Source: JBMFOH01 sp049969715 [NCBI: bacterium] (GTDB lineage Bacteria > DUMJ01). Taken from it: 64,000 nucleotides of DNA. Positions 9,710 to 18,996 of the stretch are shown in pieces. The stretch lies in assembly GCA_049969715.1 (NCBI GenBank), contig JBMFOH010000009.1, positions 1 to 64,000 of the forward strand, read 5' to 3'. A model generated the notes under the pieces. That model was not told the origin of the DNA and searched no databases. It saw only the letters and a list, made by a program, of their open reading frames with translations. The stretch's first letter is position 1. Each line of letters begins with the position of its first letter. The position numbers and the translations under genes are program-made.

Positions 9710-11683
9710 CTATCTCTTCACCGGCTGTCCTAATATCTCTCTTAGTCTTATAATTTCATCCCTTATATTGGCTGCTCTTTCAAACTCTAGGTTTTCTGCT
9801 GCCCTACGCATCTCTTTTTCTAACTCCTTCAGTCTTCTTGCAATATCCTTTTTTGATAGCTCTTCCGTTTCATATCTAGCCTCTTCTTCGGCTACTTGAA
9901 TGAGGTCTCTAATCTCTTTTTTTATTGTAGTAGGAGTTATATTATGAGCCTTATTATACTCTAGTTGTGCCAGTCTTCTTCTATTTGTCTCCTCAATAGC
10001 CCTCTTCATAGAAGAGGTAACAAGGTCTGCATACATTATTACCCTTCCATTGATATTTCTAGCTGCCCTTCCCATTACCTGAATAAGAGACCTCTCTGAC
10101 CTTAAAAAACCCTCCTTATCTGCATCTAGGATTGCTACCAATTCTACCTCTGGTAGGTCCAAACCTTCTCTTAGAAGATTTATACCTACAACTACATCAA
10201 ATCTTCCACTTCTTAACCCTTTAATAATCTTTACCCTTTCTATTGCATCTATCTCTGAATGTATATAGGTAACCTTTATATTCAGTTCTTTCAAGAACTG
10301 ACTCAAGTCTTCTGCCATTCTTTTGGTAAGTGTAGTTACAAGAACTCTTCCTCTACTCTCTACTGTCCGCTGTATCTCTTTTATCAGGTCATCTATCTGT
10401 CCTTCAGTAGGTTTTATCTGTATCTCAGGGTCAGGAACCCCTGTTGGTCTTATCAGTTGTTCTGCGATCTGTGCAGATACATCCAATTCATAAGGTCCTG
10501 GGGTAGCAGATACAAATATGGTCTGCCCTACTATGCTAATAAACTCATCGAACTTAAGGGGTCTGTTATCTAGAGCGGAGGGTAGCCTGAAACCATATTC
10601 TACAAGGGTTTCCTTTCTAGACCTGTCTCCTTCATACATACCATTTAACTGTGGGACAGTCACATGAGATTCGTCTATAAAAAGGAGAAAATCCTTTGGA
10701 AAGTAGTCTATAAGGGTATACGGCCTTTCTCCCGGTTTACGGCCACTTAGATGTCTAGAGTAGTTTTCTATTCCAGGGCAATAACCTATCTCTAACAGCA
10801 TCTCTATATCATACATAGTTCTAGATTCAAGTCTTTGAGCTTCTAATAATTTCCCCTTTTCTCTAAGCTCTCTCACCCTTTCCTCTAATTCTAGTTTTAT
10901 ACTTTCTACTGCCTTTAGTAGTTTGCTCCTTGTGGTAACGAAATGTTTAGCTGGATAGATTACTATAGAGCTTAGTGTTCCAAAGACCTCGCCAGTAACA
11001 GGGTCAAATTCTATAATCCTTTCTACTGTATCCCCAAAGGAATCTATCCTGTAGATTACCTCTTCAGAGGACGGAAATATCTCTATTATATCTCCTCTCG
11101 CCCTAAACATTCCTCTAGAGAGCTCGGTATCATTTCTCTCATATTGGAGGTCTACAAGCTTATCTAAAAGGGATTCTCTATCTATAGTATCTCCCACCCT
11201 TACCTGCGCTGTAATCTCTTGATAATCTTCGGGGGAACCTAGGCCGTATATGCAGGAGACACTGGCAACTACTATTACATCCCTTCTCTCCATAAGGGAT
11301 TGGGTAGCAGAATGTCTCATCCTATCTATCTCATCGTTTATGGAGGCATCTTTCTCTATATATGTATCTGTCTGTGGTATATATGCCTCAGGCTGGTAGT
11401 AATCGTAATAACTGATAAAATATTCTACTGCGTTATAAGGGAAGAATGTTCTAAACTCGCTATAGAGCTGTGCTGCTAATGTTTTATTGTGAGCAATTAC
11501 CAGGGTAGGCCTTTGGACCTTCTCTATAATATTTGCCATAGTAAAGGTCTTCCCACTACCTGTAACTCCTAGGAGTGTCTGGAATTTATAACCCTTATTT
11601 AACCCTTCCACAAGCTTTTCTATTGCCTGTGGTTGGTCTCCTGTAGGCTCGAAATTCGATACTAATTTAAATCCTTTATTCAT
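9710..11683 (-). CDS. uvrB: Excinuclease ABC subunit B
   Basis: UvrB is the helicase-like damage-verification subunit that loads UvrC. Walker A is [16 protein letters not shown], the strand-separating beta-hairpin is [21 protein letters not shown] (only its core is listed), the DEAD-type box is FIDESH, and a C-terminal UVR motif (about residues 620-655) pairs with UvrC. I choose the ATG at 11683 (657 residues, [11 protein letters not shown]). The upstream in-frame TTG at 11695 lies at or before the expected transcription start, because a TGC-TATAAT -10 ends at 11700. The mRNA leader would then be only about 9 nt with no Shine-Dalgarno. Confidence 0.97.
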   Translation of the reverse strand: MNKGFKLVSNFEPTGDQPQAIEKLVEGLNKGYKFQTLLGVTGSGKTFTMANIIEKVQRPTLVIAHNKTLAAQLYSEFRTFFPYNAVEYFISYYDYYQPEAYIPQTDTYIEKDASINDEIDRMRHSATQSLMERRDVIVVASVSCIYGLGSPEDYQEITAQVRVGDTIDRESLLDKLVDLQYERNDTELSRGMFRARGDIIEIFPSSEEVIYRIDSFGDTVERIIEFDPVTGEVFGTLSSIVIYPAKHFVTTRSKLLKAVESIKLELEERVRELREKGKLLEAQRLESRTMYDIEMLLEIGYCPGIENYSRHLSGRKPGERPYTLIDYFPKDFLLFIDESHVTVPQLNGMYEGDRSRKETLVEYGFRLPSALDNRPLKFDEFISIVGQTIFVSATPGPYELDVSAQIAEQLIRPTGVPDPEIQIKPTEGQIDDLIKEIQRTVESRGRVLVTTLTKRMAEDLSQFLKELNIKVTYIHSEIDAIERVKIIKGLRSGRFDVVVGINLLREGLDLPEVELVAILDADKEGFLRSERSLIQVMGRAARNINGRVIMYADLVTSSMKRAIEETNRRRLAQLEYNKAHNITPTTIKKEIRDLIQVAEEEARYETEELSKKDIARRLKELEKEMRRAAENLEFERAANIRDEIIRLREILGQPVKR

Positions 11684-11699
11684 AAATGGTCCCAATTAA

Positions 11700-11708
11700 A
11701 TTATAGCA
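11700..11708 (-). promoter_or_regulatory. uvrB: uvrB operon extended -10 promoter
   Basis: The minus strand reads TGC-TATAAT with the hexamer at 11700-11705, an extended -10. The -35 region falls inside the hairpin of the upstream terminator and has no good match. The predicted start of transcription is about 9 nt before the uvrB ATG. I looked for a LexA-type palindrome and did not recognise one. Confidence 0.55.
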
Positions 11709-11710
11709 TA

Positions 11711-11758
11711 AAAAATTTACCCCCATATCCTAAATTTATTTCTTTAGGTATGGGGGTA
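11711..11758 (-). terminator. Intrinsic terminator of the 28-aa membrane peptide gene
   Basis: A strong stem pairs TACCCCCATA plus CCTAAA (11718-11734) with TTTAGG plus TATGGGGGTA (11743-11758), with one bulged base. On the minus strand it is followed by a run of T (complement of 11711-11717). It separates the small upstream gene from the uvrB promoter. Confidence 0.8.
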
Positions 11759-11790
11759 GAAGATTGAATTCTCTATATTTCATAGTTATC

Positions 11791-11877
11791 TTAGAATATG
11801 CTTAAAAGGTATCCAACAGATGATATTACGAGGACGGCACTTAAAGCTATAAAGGTTATTATGATATTCTTTAACAT
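11791..11877 (-). CDS. Small single-span membrane peptide, 28 aa
   Basis: This short gene encodes MLKNIIITFIALSAVLVISS followed by VGYLLSIF. The peptide is one hydrophobic helix with a positively charged N-terminus. The ATG at 11877 is preceded by a very strong Shine-Dalgarno (GAAAGGGGTGAG) at ideal spacing, and the reading frame is followed by a clear intrinsic terminator. These two signals argue that it is a real transcription unit, not a chance frame. A GTG at 11886 is an alternative but overlaps the ribosome site. Possible roles include a membrane-protein partner, a toxin-like peptide or a stress peptide; none can be chosen from sequence. Confidence 0.6.
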   Translation of the reverse strand: MLKNIIITFIALSAVLVISSVGYLLSIF

Positions 11878-11989
11878 CTTACTCACCCCTTTCTTTTATC
11901 TTCTAGAGATATTATATTCTATTAGGTTTAAGGATTAGATAAGAATGATTTAAAATTGGATTAAGATATCTTTATGAAATTGTTAAAGG

Positions 11990-11998
11990 TGGTATAAT
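11990..11998 (+). promoter_or_regulatory. proA: proA extended -10 promoter
   Basis: TGG-TATAAT (hexamer 11993-11998) is an extended -10 about 40 nt upstream of proA. The -35 region is poor, as expected for extended -10 promoters. An AAAGGGG ribosome site follows near 12020. Confidence 0.6.
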
Positions 11999-12037
11999 CA
12001 AATAAATCAATCTATTTTTGGAAAGGGGAAATGGGAT

Positions 12038-13276
12038 ATGGAAGTGAAAGAATTGGCTAAAAGGGCAAAGCTAGCTTCTTTTCTGTTGGCTAAAGCCAAT
12101 ACTTCTATAAAGAATAAGGCACTAGTTCTTATGGCTGATAAGTTAGAGGAAAAGATAGAGGATATCATTAGAGCCAATAGTATAGACCTTGAAAGCGCCA
12201 AGGGACTTTCTTCTGCCCTTATAGATAGGCTCACGTTGAATGAAAAGAGGATAGATTCTATGGCTGAATCCTTACGAGAGGTGTCTCGTCTCGATGACCC
12301 TATTGGTAAGGTGGTTTCTGCCTGGAAGAGACCTAATGGCTTAGAGATTCAAAAGATAAGGGTACCGATAGGACTCATTGGTATCATCTATGAGGCAAGG
12401 CCAAATGTTACTGCAGATGCAGCGGGATTATGTTTAAAAGCAGGAAATGCAGTGATACTAAAGGGGGGGTCTGAAGCTATAAATTCTAATAGAAAGATAG
12501 TAGAGGTCCTTCAAGAAGCTGTAAAAGAGGTTGGACTACCGCCAGAGGTTATCTCATTTATAGATGATACCCGTAGGGAAGCAACAGTAGAACTTATGCA
12601 CTGTGATGAATATGTAGACCTTCTCATCCCAAGGGGTGGTGCTAACCTTATAAAAACAGTGAGGAAGGAATCTACAGTTCCTGTAATAGAGACAGGGGTT
12701 GGTAACTGTCATGTATATGTAGATGATACCGCAGACCTAAAGATGGCAGAGGAGATTGTCTTTAATGCAAAGGTGCAAAGACCTGGGGTGTGTAATGCCA
12801 TAGAGTCATTGCTTGTAAGTGAGAAGGTAATGGTGGAGTTCTTGCCGGTAATGCTAGAAAGATTGAAGAGTGTCGGAGTAGAGATAAGGGGATGTGAGAG
12901 GACGAGAGAGGTTGTCCCTTGGGTTATTCCTGCCACTGAGGAGGATTGGTATACAGAATACTTAGACCTTATCATAGCGGTTAAGGTTGTAAAGGATGTA
13001 GGTGAGGCAATAGCACATATAAACAGGTATGGAAGTCATCATTCGGAAAGTATCGTTACTAGGGACTATTTTAATGCAAGGAGGTTCCTCTTAGAGGTTG
13101 ACGCTGCCTGTGTATATGTGAATGCTTCTACTAGATTTACCGATGGCTATGAATTCGGTCTAGGGGCAGAGATAGGGATAAGTACTCAGAAGTTACACGC
13201 TAGAGGTCCTATGGGATTAGAGGAAATTACTACCACTAAGTATATCATCTATGGGGAAGGGCAGGTAAGAGGATGA
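12038..13276 (+). CDS. proA: Gamma-glutamyl phosphate reductase
   Basis: ProA reduces gamma-glutamyl phosphate to glutamate semialdehyde with NADPH in proline synthesis. The 412-residue protein has the aldehyde-dehydrogenase-like fold with PIGLIGIIYEARPNVTADAA, the catalytic-cysteine region KVQRPGVCNAIESLL, VGNCHVYVDDTAD and the C-terminal RGPMGLEEITTTKYI. It starts at ATG 12038 and overlaps proC by 4 nt (ATGA). The partner kinase gene proB is not in this window; it normally sits just upstream of proA, so it is either elsewhere or absent. Confidence 0.97.
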   Translation: MEVKELAKRAKLASFLLAKANTSIKNKALVLMADKLEEKIEDIIRANSIDLESAKGLSSALIDRLTLNEKRIDSMAESLREVSRLDDPIGKVVSAWKRPNGLEIQKIRVPIGLIGIIYEARPNVTADAAGLCLKAGNAVILKGGSEAINSNRKIVEVLQEAVKEVGLPPEVISFIDDTRREATVELMHCDEYVDLLIPRGGANLIKTVRKESTVPVIETGVGNCHVYVDDTADLKMAEEIVFNAKVQRPGVCNAIESLLVSEKVMVEFLPVMLERLKSVGVEIRGCERTREVVPWVIPATEEDWYTEYLDLIIAVKVVKDVGEAIAHINRYGSHHSESIVTRDYFNARRFLLEVDAACVYVNASTRFTDGYEFGLGAEIGISTQKLHARGPMGLEEITTTKYIIYGEGQVRG

Positions 13277-14064
13277 GATATCGAATAGGTCTTATAGGTC
13301 TAGGAAATATGGCTACTGGCCTCCTTGAAGGGTGGAACAATAAGAATAGGCCGTTGGATGAATCTATTGGATTTGATATAAGGAAGGAAAGGTGCCTTTT
13401 TATAGAAGAGAGATTTAAGATTAAGATAGCCAAAGATATCTCTGAGGTGTCTGAAAGTGATATTATTGTTATTGCTGTAAAGCCACAAGATGCTAAAAAG
13501 ATTAATCTTTTTATCCCTAAGGAGAGTCTTATCGTTTCTATAATGGCTGGGATTTCAATTAAAAGATTAGAATCTATATTTCCTGATAGGGCAATAGTAA
13601 GGATTATGCCGAATCTCCTTTGTGGTATAAATAAAAGCTTCATTCCGTTTACTACCAATGAGATGGTAGATGATGATAAGAAGAGACTCTTTATTGATTG
13701 GTTCAGTGATTTTGGCCCCGTAAGTGATATCCCTGAATCATATATGAGTGTGATGACTGCCCTAAATGGAAGTGGTCCTGGTTTTGTTGCCTATTTAATG
13801 GAAGGATTCATTGATGGGGCTGTTTGTGAAGGACTCCCATATGATACTGCATTAAAATTGACCTTGAGTATCTTTGAGGGAACTGCAGAATTGATTAAAA
13901 AGAATATGGTGACTCCGAATTCTTTTAGGTCCAATGTTACTTCCTCTGGGGGGACTACTGCTAAAGGCATATACGCTCTAGAGAAGATGGGGGTAAAGGG
14001 TGCCTTGTATGATATGGTAAGATTTAGTAGTGAAAGGGCTAGGGAATTAGAATCGAAAGATTAG
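13273..14064 (+). CDS. proC: Pyrroline-5-carboxylate reductase
   Basis: ProC catalyses the final NAD(P)H-dependent step to proline. The N-terminal Rossmann loop GLIGLGNMATGLLEG, the central VIAVKPQDAKKI and IVRIMPNL, and the C-terminal substrate-binding signature ALNGSGPGFVAYLMEG with VTSSGGTTAKGIYALE are all present in 263 residues, the family's normal size. It is translationally coupled to proA by the ATGA overlap. The two genes form a proline unit followed 21 nt later by sugar-type dehydrogenases. Confidence 0.95.
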   Translation: MRYRIGLIGLGNMATGLLEGWNNKNRPLDESIGFDIRKERCLFIEERFKIKIAKDISEVSESDIIVIAVKPQDAKKINLFIPKESLIVSIMAGISIKRLESIFPDRAIVRIMPNLLCGINKSFIPFTTNEMVDDDKKRLFIDWFSDFGPVSDIPESYMSVMTALNGSGPGFVAYLMEGFIDGAVCEGLPYDTALKLTLSIFEGTAELIKKNMVTPNSFRSNVTSSGGTTAKGIYALEKMGVKGALYDMVRFSSERARELESKD

Positions 14065-14085
14065 ATAGGAAAGGAAGTGAGTATA

Positions 14086-15084
14086 ATGCTGAAGGTAGCA
14101 GTAATTGGTGCAGGAGTAATGGGAAGTACCCACACTTGGTGTTGGAGCCAGATAGGTAATGTCAAGGTCCAGGCAGTATGCGATATTGATACAAATAAGG
14201 CTGAGGCTCTTGCCAGAGATTACAATACTGATAGCTATTCATCCTTTGATAGTATTGTAAAGAATTCGGATATAGATATTATAGACATATGTACTCCTAC
14301 TCCATTACATAAAGATATGGCTATTGACTCCTTAAAGAGAGGGAAACATACCCTCTTAGAAAAGCCTATCGCTAGAACTCTGAAGGATGCAAGAGAGATC
14401 GTAGAGGTGGCAAAACAGGGAGATGCAAAATTTATGGTTGCCCACGTGGTTAGATTTTTCCCGGAGTATGTTGCGGCAAAGAGATTAGTTGATAATGGTG
14501 CACTGGGGATAGCTAGGATGGCTAGGACGAAGAGGGGTGGACAATTTCCCCCTAAGAGGTGGAGTGACTGGTATAGAGATGTAGAGATGAGTGGAGGCTG
14601 TATTGTAGATACTGGAATCCATGACTTTGATTATCTACGTTGGATATTTGGAGAGGTAGAAAGGGTGTTTGCCTATGCATTAACCTGGAAGAGTATAGAT
14701 AGGAAGGATTATGCCCTGGTAACATTGAGATTTAGGTCTAAGGCTATGGCTCAGTGTGAGATTACTTGGGCTCAGCCATTGGGAACTCCATTCAGGACAA
14801 GTTTTGAGATTATAGGGACAGATGGGTTAGTAAGTAACGATAATCTGGAATCTAGTGCTATGAAGGTACTTACTTCTAAGGACGATAGACCGTATATCTT
14901 TTATGAAAGTCCATTGGCTGAGAGTCCTTACTTGACAGAGATAAGGCACTTCCTATCCTGTGTAGAAGAAAACAGAGACCCTCTAGTAACCCCCGAGGAT
15001 GCTTATCGGGCGCTAGAGATCGCCTTAGCCGCCCTTGAATCGGCAAGGGTAAATAGGGCTATATCCATTGGAGGTGATATATAA
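14086..15084 (+). CDS. Gfo/Idh/MocA-family dehydrogenase (first copy)
   Basis: This 332-residue NAD(P)-dependent oxidoreductase has an N-terminal Rossmann domain (VAVIGAGVMGSTH) and the family's catalytic lysine motif EKPIA near residue 94. The C-terminal alpha/beta domain contains SGGCIVDTGIHDFDYLRW. I choose the ATG at 14086, 8 nt after AAGGAAG, over the GTG at 14077. The family oxidises or reduces hydroxyls of sugars, inositols and amino sugars. Its neighbours are a second family member (start overlapping the stop, TAATG) and nagA, which suggests amino-sugar or modified-sugar catabolism. The specific substrate is unknown. Confidence 0.88.
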   Translation: MLKVAVIGAGVMGSTHTWCWSQIGNVKVQAVCDIDTNKAEALARDYNTDSYSSFDSIVKNSDIDIIDICTPTPLHKDMAIDSLKRGKHTLLEKPIARTLKDAREIVEVAKQGDAKFMVAHVVRFFPEYVAAKRLVDNGALGIARMARTKRGGQFPPKRWSDWYRDVEMSGGCIVDTGIHDFDYLRWIFGEVERVFAYALTWKSIDRKDYALVTLRFRSKAMAQCEITWAQPLGTPFRTSFEIIGTDGLVSNDNLESSAMKVLTSKDDRPYIFYESPLAESPYLTEIRHFLSCVEENRDPLVTPEDAYRALEIALAALESARVNRAISIGGDI

Positions 15085-16073
15085 TGAAAGGTGCAATACT
15101 GAGTTTTGCTCATATGCATGCCTATAGTTATATAGAATGTCTAAGAGAGATACCGGATGTGGAGATAGTAGCGATAGCAGATGAAGACGTCGATAGAGGA
15201 AAGGCTTTATCCGATAGGTATAGTACTAGGTTCTACAGAGATTACGAGGACCTGTTGAAAAAAGAAGAGATAGACTTTGTAGTTGTATGCTCTGAGAATA
15301 TCAAGCATAGGAATATGGTAATAGCTAGTGCCCAGGCTAAGAAGCATATTCTCTGTGAGAAGCCTATATCTACTGATATTTTTAGCGCTAAGGAAATGAT
15401 AAAGGCAGCTCAGGATTATGGGGTCCAGCTTCAGATTGCATTCCCTGTAAGATTTTCTCCTGTGATTAGAAGGGTAAAGGGTATGATAGAGAAGGGAGAC
15501 CTTGGTAAGATTCTTGCCTTTAACTGTACAAACCATGGAAAGATGCCTGGAGGATGGTTTATAGATAGAGCCCTCTCAGGTGGTGGAGCAATAATGGACC
15601 ATACCGTTCATGTGATGGATATACTCAGGTGGTATCTGGGCTGTGAAGCCTCTTATGTGTATGCAGAAGGCGGTACCCTCCTCCATAATATCTCTATAGA
15701 TGATGTAGGCTTAGTAAATATTGCTTTTGAAAATGGAGTGTTTGCTGCGATAGATACAAGTTGGTCTAGGCCTGAGGTGTTTCCTATTTGGGGGGATGTA
15801 AATATAGAGCTTGTAGCTGAGAATGGTGTAGTAGAGTTAGAGGTATTCAATCAAAATGATATTCTTTATTCCGATAGGTCTAGAAGTATCTCTTGGATAA
15901 GCTGGGGGTCCAATATAGACCTCCTTATGGTCAAGGGCTTCATAGATGCTATAAGGGGCAATAAGCCAGTAGAGGTTACAGGCTACGATGGACTAAAGGC
16001 AATGGAGGTTGCTTTAGCTAGTTATAGGTCGATAGAGCTGAAAGAACCGGTATCACTTCCTTTGGAGGAATGA
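15084..16073 (+). CDS. Gfo/Idh/MocA-family dehydrogenase (second copy)
   Basis: This 329-residue protein belongs to the same family as its upstream neighbour but is diverged. The N-terminus GAILSFAHMHAYSYIECL has histidines in place of the usual GxGxxG glycines, like the third copy at 22853 (VGLSHDHIWGLL). The catalytic-lysine motif is CEKPIS and the metal/substrate-side region is SGGGAIMDHTVHVMDILRW. The start codon overlaps the upstream stop (TAATG) and its own stop is 1 nt from nagA, so the three genes are one translational unit. Substrate unknown; a two-step oxidation/epimerisation by the pair is a reasonable guess. Confidence 0.85.
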   Translation: MKGAILSFAHMHAYSYIECLREIPDVEIVAIADEDVDRGKALSDRYSTRFYRDYEDLLKKEEIDFVVVCSENIKHRNMVIASAQAKKHILCEKPISTDIFSAKEMIKAAQDYGVQLQIAFPVRFSPVIRRVKGMIEKGDLGKILAFNCTNHGKMPGGWFIDRALSGGGAIMDHTVHVMDILRWYLGCEASYVYAEGGTLLHNISIDDVGLVNIAFENGVFAAIDTSWSRPEVFPIWGDVNIELVAENGVVELEVFNQNDILYSDRSRSISWISWGSNIDLLMVKGFIDAIRGNKPVEVTGYDGLKAMEVALASYRSIELKEPVSLPLEE

Positions 16074-16074
16074 G

Positions 16075-17205
16075 ATGTTTGGCCTAAAAGGGAATATTGT
16101 AGTAGGAGACAGTATAATAGAGAACTGGGTTCTGATAGTAGAAGACGACCACATTTATGACATTAGCCCAGAATTAGACAATATCCCTATTGAGATATTT
16201 AAAGATTGTTATATTATGCCAGGCTTTGTGGATATTCATACCCATGGAGCAGTGGGTGTAGATGTGATGGATGGTGACCCTCAAGGGATAGTAAAGATGG
16301 CTGAATTTTTGGCTGCCCATGGTGTTACCTCATTTTTACCAACTACCACTACTCTTGATATAGAAACTACGAGAAAAGCGATATTAGCTGTTAAAAGAGC
16401 AAAAGAGATAGATAGTAAAGGGGCTAAGATTATTGGTGTCCATCTTGAAGGTCCATTTATAAATCCGAAGTATAAAGGTGCCCAGAATGAACAGTTTATA
16501 GTTGAACCAACGAGAGAGATGATTAACAAACTCACTGAAGAAGACATTATAAGGCTTGTTACTATTGCCCCAGAGCTTTCTGGCTCTAAAGAGGCTATAA
16601 AGATATTGAAAGATAAAGGAATATATGTCTCTATGGGACACTCTGATGCTACCTATGAGGATACTATGAAGGGAGTAATCTCGGGAGCAACCCAGGTTAC
16701 TCATCTCTTCAATGGAATGAGACCATTTCACCATAGAGAACCTGGAATAATAGGTGCAGCGCTTGGAGAAGATACTGTAAGATGTCAGATTATAGCAGAT
16801 GGTATACATCTACATTTTGGAACCATAAGGATGGTATATAAGGCAAAAGGATATAAAAATCTCATCCTCATAAGTGATAGTATGAGCGCTACTGGCCTTT
16901 CAGATGGAAATTACGAGATAGGTGGGCTTAAGGTTTCAGTGAAAAGCGGTGCCCCAAGACTTCCCAATGGAAGTCTTGCAGGTAGTACCCTCACTTTAGA
17001 TATAGCAGTAAGAAATATGGTAAACAAGGTATTCATCCCTCTCCCACTTGTCTCTAGAATGGCATCTAAGGTTCCTGCAGAGAGTGTAGGGGAATTTGAT
17101 ATAGGCGAATTCTCCTACGGCAAGAAAGCAGACATAACAATCATAGATAAGTCCTTCAATGTGATAAGAACATACATAGACGGAAGACTTATCTATGAGG
17201 TGTAA
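16075..17205 (+). CDS. nagA: N-acetylglucosamine-6-phosphate deacetylase
   Basis: NagA removes acetate from GlcNAc-6-phosphate to feed glucosamine-6-phosphate into glycolysis or cell-wall synthesis. The amidohydrolase metal motifs are in order: VDIHTHGAVGVDVMDG, HLEGPFINPKYKGAQ, SMGHSDATYEDT, THLFNGMRPFHHREPG, IADGIHLHFG and the catalytic aspartate in LISDSMSATG. The length, 376 residues, is normal. GAGGA precedes the ATG. No nagB or PTS gene is present. It is the last gene of the plus-strand block and ends 12 nt from the convergent Fur-family gene. Confidence 0.93.
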   Translation: MFGLKGNIVVGDSIIENWVLIVEDDHIYDISPELDNIPIEIFKDCYIMPGFVDIHTHGAVGVDVMDGDPQGIVKMAEFLAAHGVTSFLPTTTTLDIETTRKAILAVKRAKEIDSKGAKIIGVHLEGPFINPKYKGAQNEQFIVEPTREMINKLTEEDIIRLVTIAPELSGSKEAIKILKDKGIYVSMGHSDATYEDTMKGVISGATQVTHLFNGMRPFHHREPGIIGAALGEDTVRCQIIADGIHLHFGTIRMVYKAKGYKNLILISDSMSATGLSDGNYEIGGLKVSVKSGAPRLPNGSLAGSTLTLDIAVRNMVNKVFIPLPLVSRMASKVPAESVGEFDIGEFSYGKKADITIIDKSFNVIRTYIDGRLIYEV

Positions 17206-17217
17206 GAGTCGAGCTTT

Positions 17218-17631
17218 TTATACCTTGTCCTTACACTTTTTACAGTAGCCGTAGTATACAGTTTGAGCTCTTAGGACCTTAAAGTCTGATAGTTCAGAGG
17301 TCTCCTTTACCTCTTCCTTTGTTGGTATATCATATATACCCCCGCACCTTAAACATACAAAGTGATTATGGGGTGTAATATTGGGATCGAAGTGTGCCTT
17401 CCCATCGCCTACGTCTAACCTCTGAATGGTTCCAATCTCTACTAGCTCATTCAGGGTCTTATAGATGGTGGCTATTGATATGGTTGGTGCAACCTTGGCT
17501 ACTTCTCTATACAGGTCCTCTACTGTAGGATGGGTCTTGTTACCCTCTAGCGCCTCAGCTACAAGCTGTCTCTGAGGAGTTATCTTAAATCCTCTCTCTT
17601 TTATCTCTTTTATGATTCTAGTACTCTTCAT
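17218..17631 (-). CDS. perR: Fur-family regulator, PerR-like
   Basis: This 137-residue winged-helix metalloregulator has an N-terminal DNA-binding domain (FKITPQRQLVAEAL, then TISIATIYKTLNELVEIG). The C-terminal dimer domain carries the metal ligands HNHFVCLRCGGIYDI and a final CKKC, so both structural zinc Cys-x2-Cys pairs are intact. Sequence style and the absence of iron-uptake genes favour the peroxide sensor PerR over Fur, but this is inference. It lies 9 nt after the dihydrolipoamide dehydrogenase gene, at the tail of the folate operon, and could sense oxidants for this anaerobe-like organism. Confidence 0.8.
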   Translation of the reverse strand: MKSTRIIKEIKERGFKITPQRQLVAEALEGNKTHPTVEDLYREVAKVAPTISIATIYKTLNELVEIGTIQRLDVGDGKAHFDPNITPHNHFVCLRCGGIYDIPTKEEVKETSELSDFKVLRAQTVYYGYCKKCKDKV

Positions 17632-17640
17632 AGCAATACA

Positions 17641-18996
17641 TTATACTACAGTATGTAGCGGTAAATCTAGTCCTGCAAAACTTGCTTCCATTATTACCTC
17701 TGGAAGGGTTGGATGGGCATGGATCGTCTCTCCAATCTCGTCTAATGTCAACCTTTCCTTTACTGCTAAGGTTATTTCTCCTAGAAGGATTGATGCAGAT
17801 GGACCTATTATATGAGCTCCTATAAGCTCTCTTTTTTCATTTGCTACAAGTTTTACTAACCCGTCCCACTTTCCAATAGCTAGCGCATATCCAGATGCTC
17901 TAAATGGGAATCTCCCCACAATAGGGTTAATTCCTTGATTCTTTGCCTGTGCCTCAGTAAGCCCAACACTTCCTATCTGAGGTTCACAGAATGTTGCTCT
18001 TGGCACAGCAGTATAGTCCATCCTTTCTCTCTTACCCATGATGTTGTCTATTGCTACAAGTCCCTGATGGGATGCAGTGTGAGCAAATAATGATATACCC
18101 GTTACATCACCTATTGCATAGACATTAGGGATATTTGTCTGAAGGTAATCATCCACTAGGATATATCCTTTACCATTTACCTTGATGCCGATATCTTCTA
18201 TTCCTAATTCTTCTGTATTTGCTTTTCTCCCAACTGCTACTAGAACCTTCTCTCCCTTTATATGTTCTCCACTCTCAAGTATTACTCCATCCTCAGTGAC
18301 ATCCTTTACTATTGTCTTTAGGTATAATTTTATGCCTTTTCTCTTGAGATTTCTCTCAAGTATCCTGGAAACCTCTTCATCCTCTGTAGGCACCACCCTA
18401 TCCATCATCTCTACGATACTTACATCTACCCCTAGATCACTATAGAATGTTGCAAACTCTACTCCTATAGCTCCTGCACCAATTATTACCACACTCTTTG
18501 GTATATATGGGTCTGAGAGCGCAGAATCGCTTGTGATGATATGGGTATTGTCTATCTTAAGTGGTCCTATATTAGTGATAGGAAGAGAGCCAGTAGCTAA
18601 TATAATAATATCACCTTCAAGCCTTTCTCCATTAGATAACAAGACCTCTTTTTGGCTTACAAGTCTTGCCTTTCCCTTTATCAGATTTACCTTACGCTTT
18701 GAGAGGAGAAATTCTACCCCTTTTACTAGTTGGTCTACTACTTGTTCTTTTCTTTTAAAGATTCTATCTATATCAACAGAATAATCCTTTATATCGATCC
18801 CAAAATCCTTGGCTGATTTTATATCACTTATCCTCTCTGTAGCTGCAAGTAATGCCTTCGTTGGGATACATCCTTTGTTGAGGCATACCCCTCCTACCCT
18901 TTCCTCTTCTATTAGTGTGATGTTTAATCCCAATTGGGAGCCTCTCAGTGCAGATACATATCCGCCAGGACCACCACCAATTATAATAACGTGCAT
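17641..18996 (-). CDS. lpdA: Dihydrolipoamide dehydrogenase
   Basis: This flavoprotein reoxidises dihydrolipoyl groups with NAD+. The 451 residues include the FAD loop IIGGGPGGYVSA, the redox-active disulfide GGVCLNKGCIPTKA, the NAD-binding GAGAIGVEFATFYSDLG, the second FAD segment VYAIGDVTG and the C-terminal catalytic His-Glu in HAHPTLPEVIMEA. No E1 or E2 dehydrogenase genes are adjacent. Because it shares an operon with folate genes, service in the glycine cleavage system (L protein) is the most economical guess. Its start overlaps the upstream gene by 16 nt. Confidence 0.92.
   Translation of the reverse strand: MHVIIIGGGPGGYVSALRGSQLGLNITLIEEERVGGVCLNKGCIPTKALLAATERISDIKSAKDFGIDIKDYSVDIDRIFKRKEQVVDQLVKGVEFLLSKRKVNLIKGKARLVSQKEVLLSNGERLEGDIIILATGSLPITNIGPLKIDNTHIITSDSALSDPYIPKSVVIIGAGAIGVEFATFYSDLGVDVSIVEMMDRVVPTEDEEVSRILERNLKRKGIKLYLKTIVKDVTEDGVILESGEHIKGEKVLVAVGRKANTEELGIEDIGIKVNGKGYILVDDYLQTNIPNVYAIGDVTGISLFAHTASHQGLVAIDNIMGKRERMDYTAVPRATFCEPQIGSVGLTEAQAKNQGINPIVGRFPFRASGYALAIGKWDGLVKLVANEKRELIGAHIIGPSASILLGEITLAVKERLTLDEIGETIHAHPTLPEVIMEASFAGLDLPLHTVV

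Noticed and set aside
11659-11720. LexA-type operator upstream of uvrB
   Set aside because: No palindrome of the known LexA classes was recognisable here.
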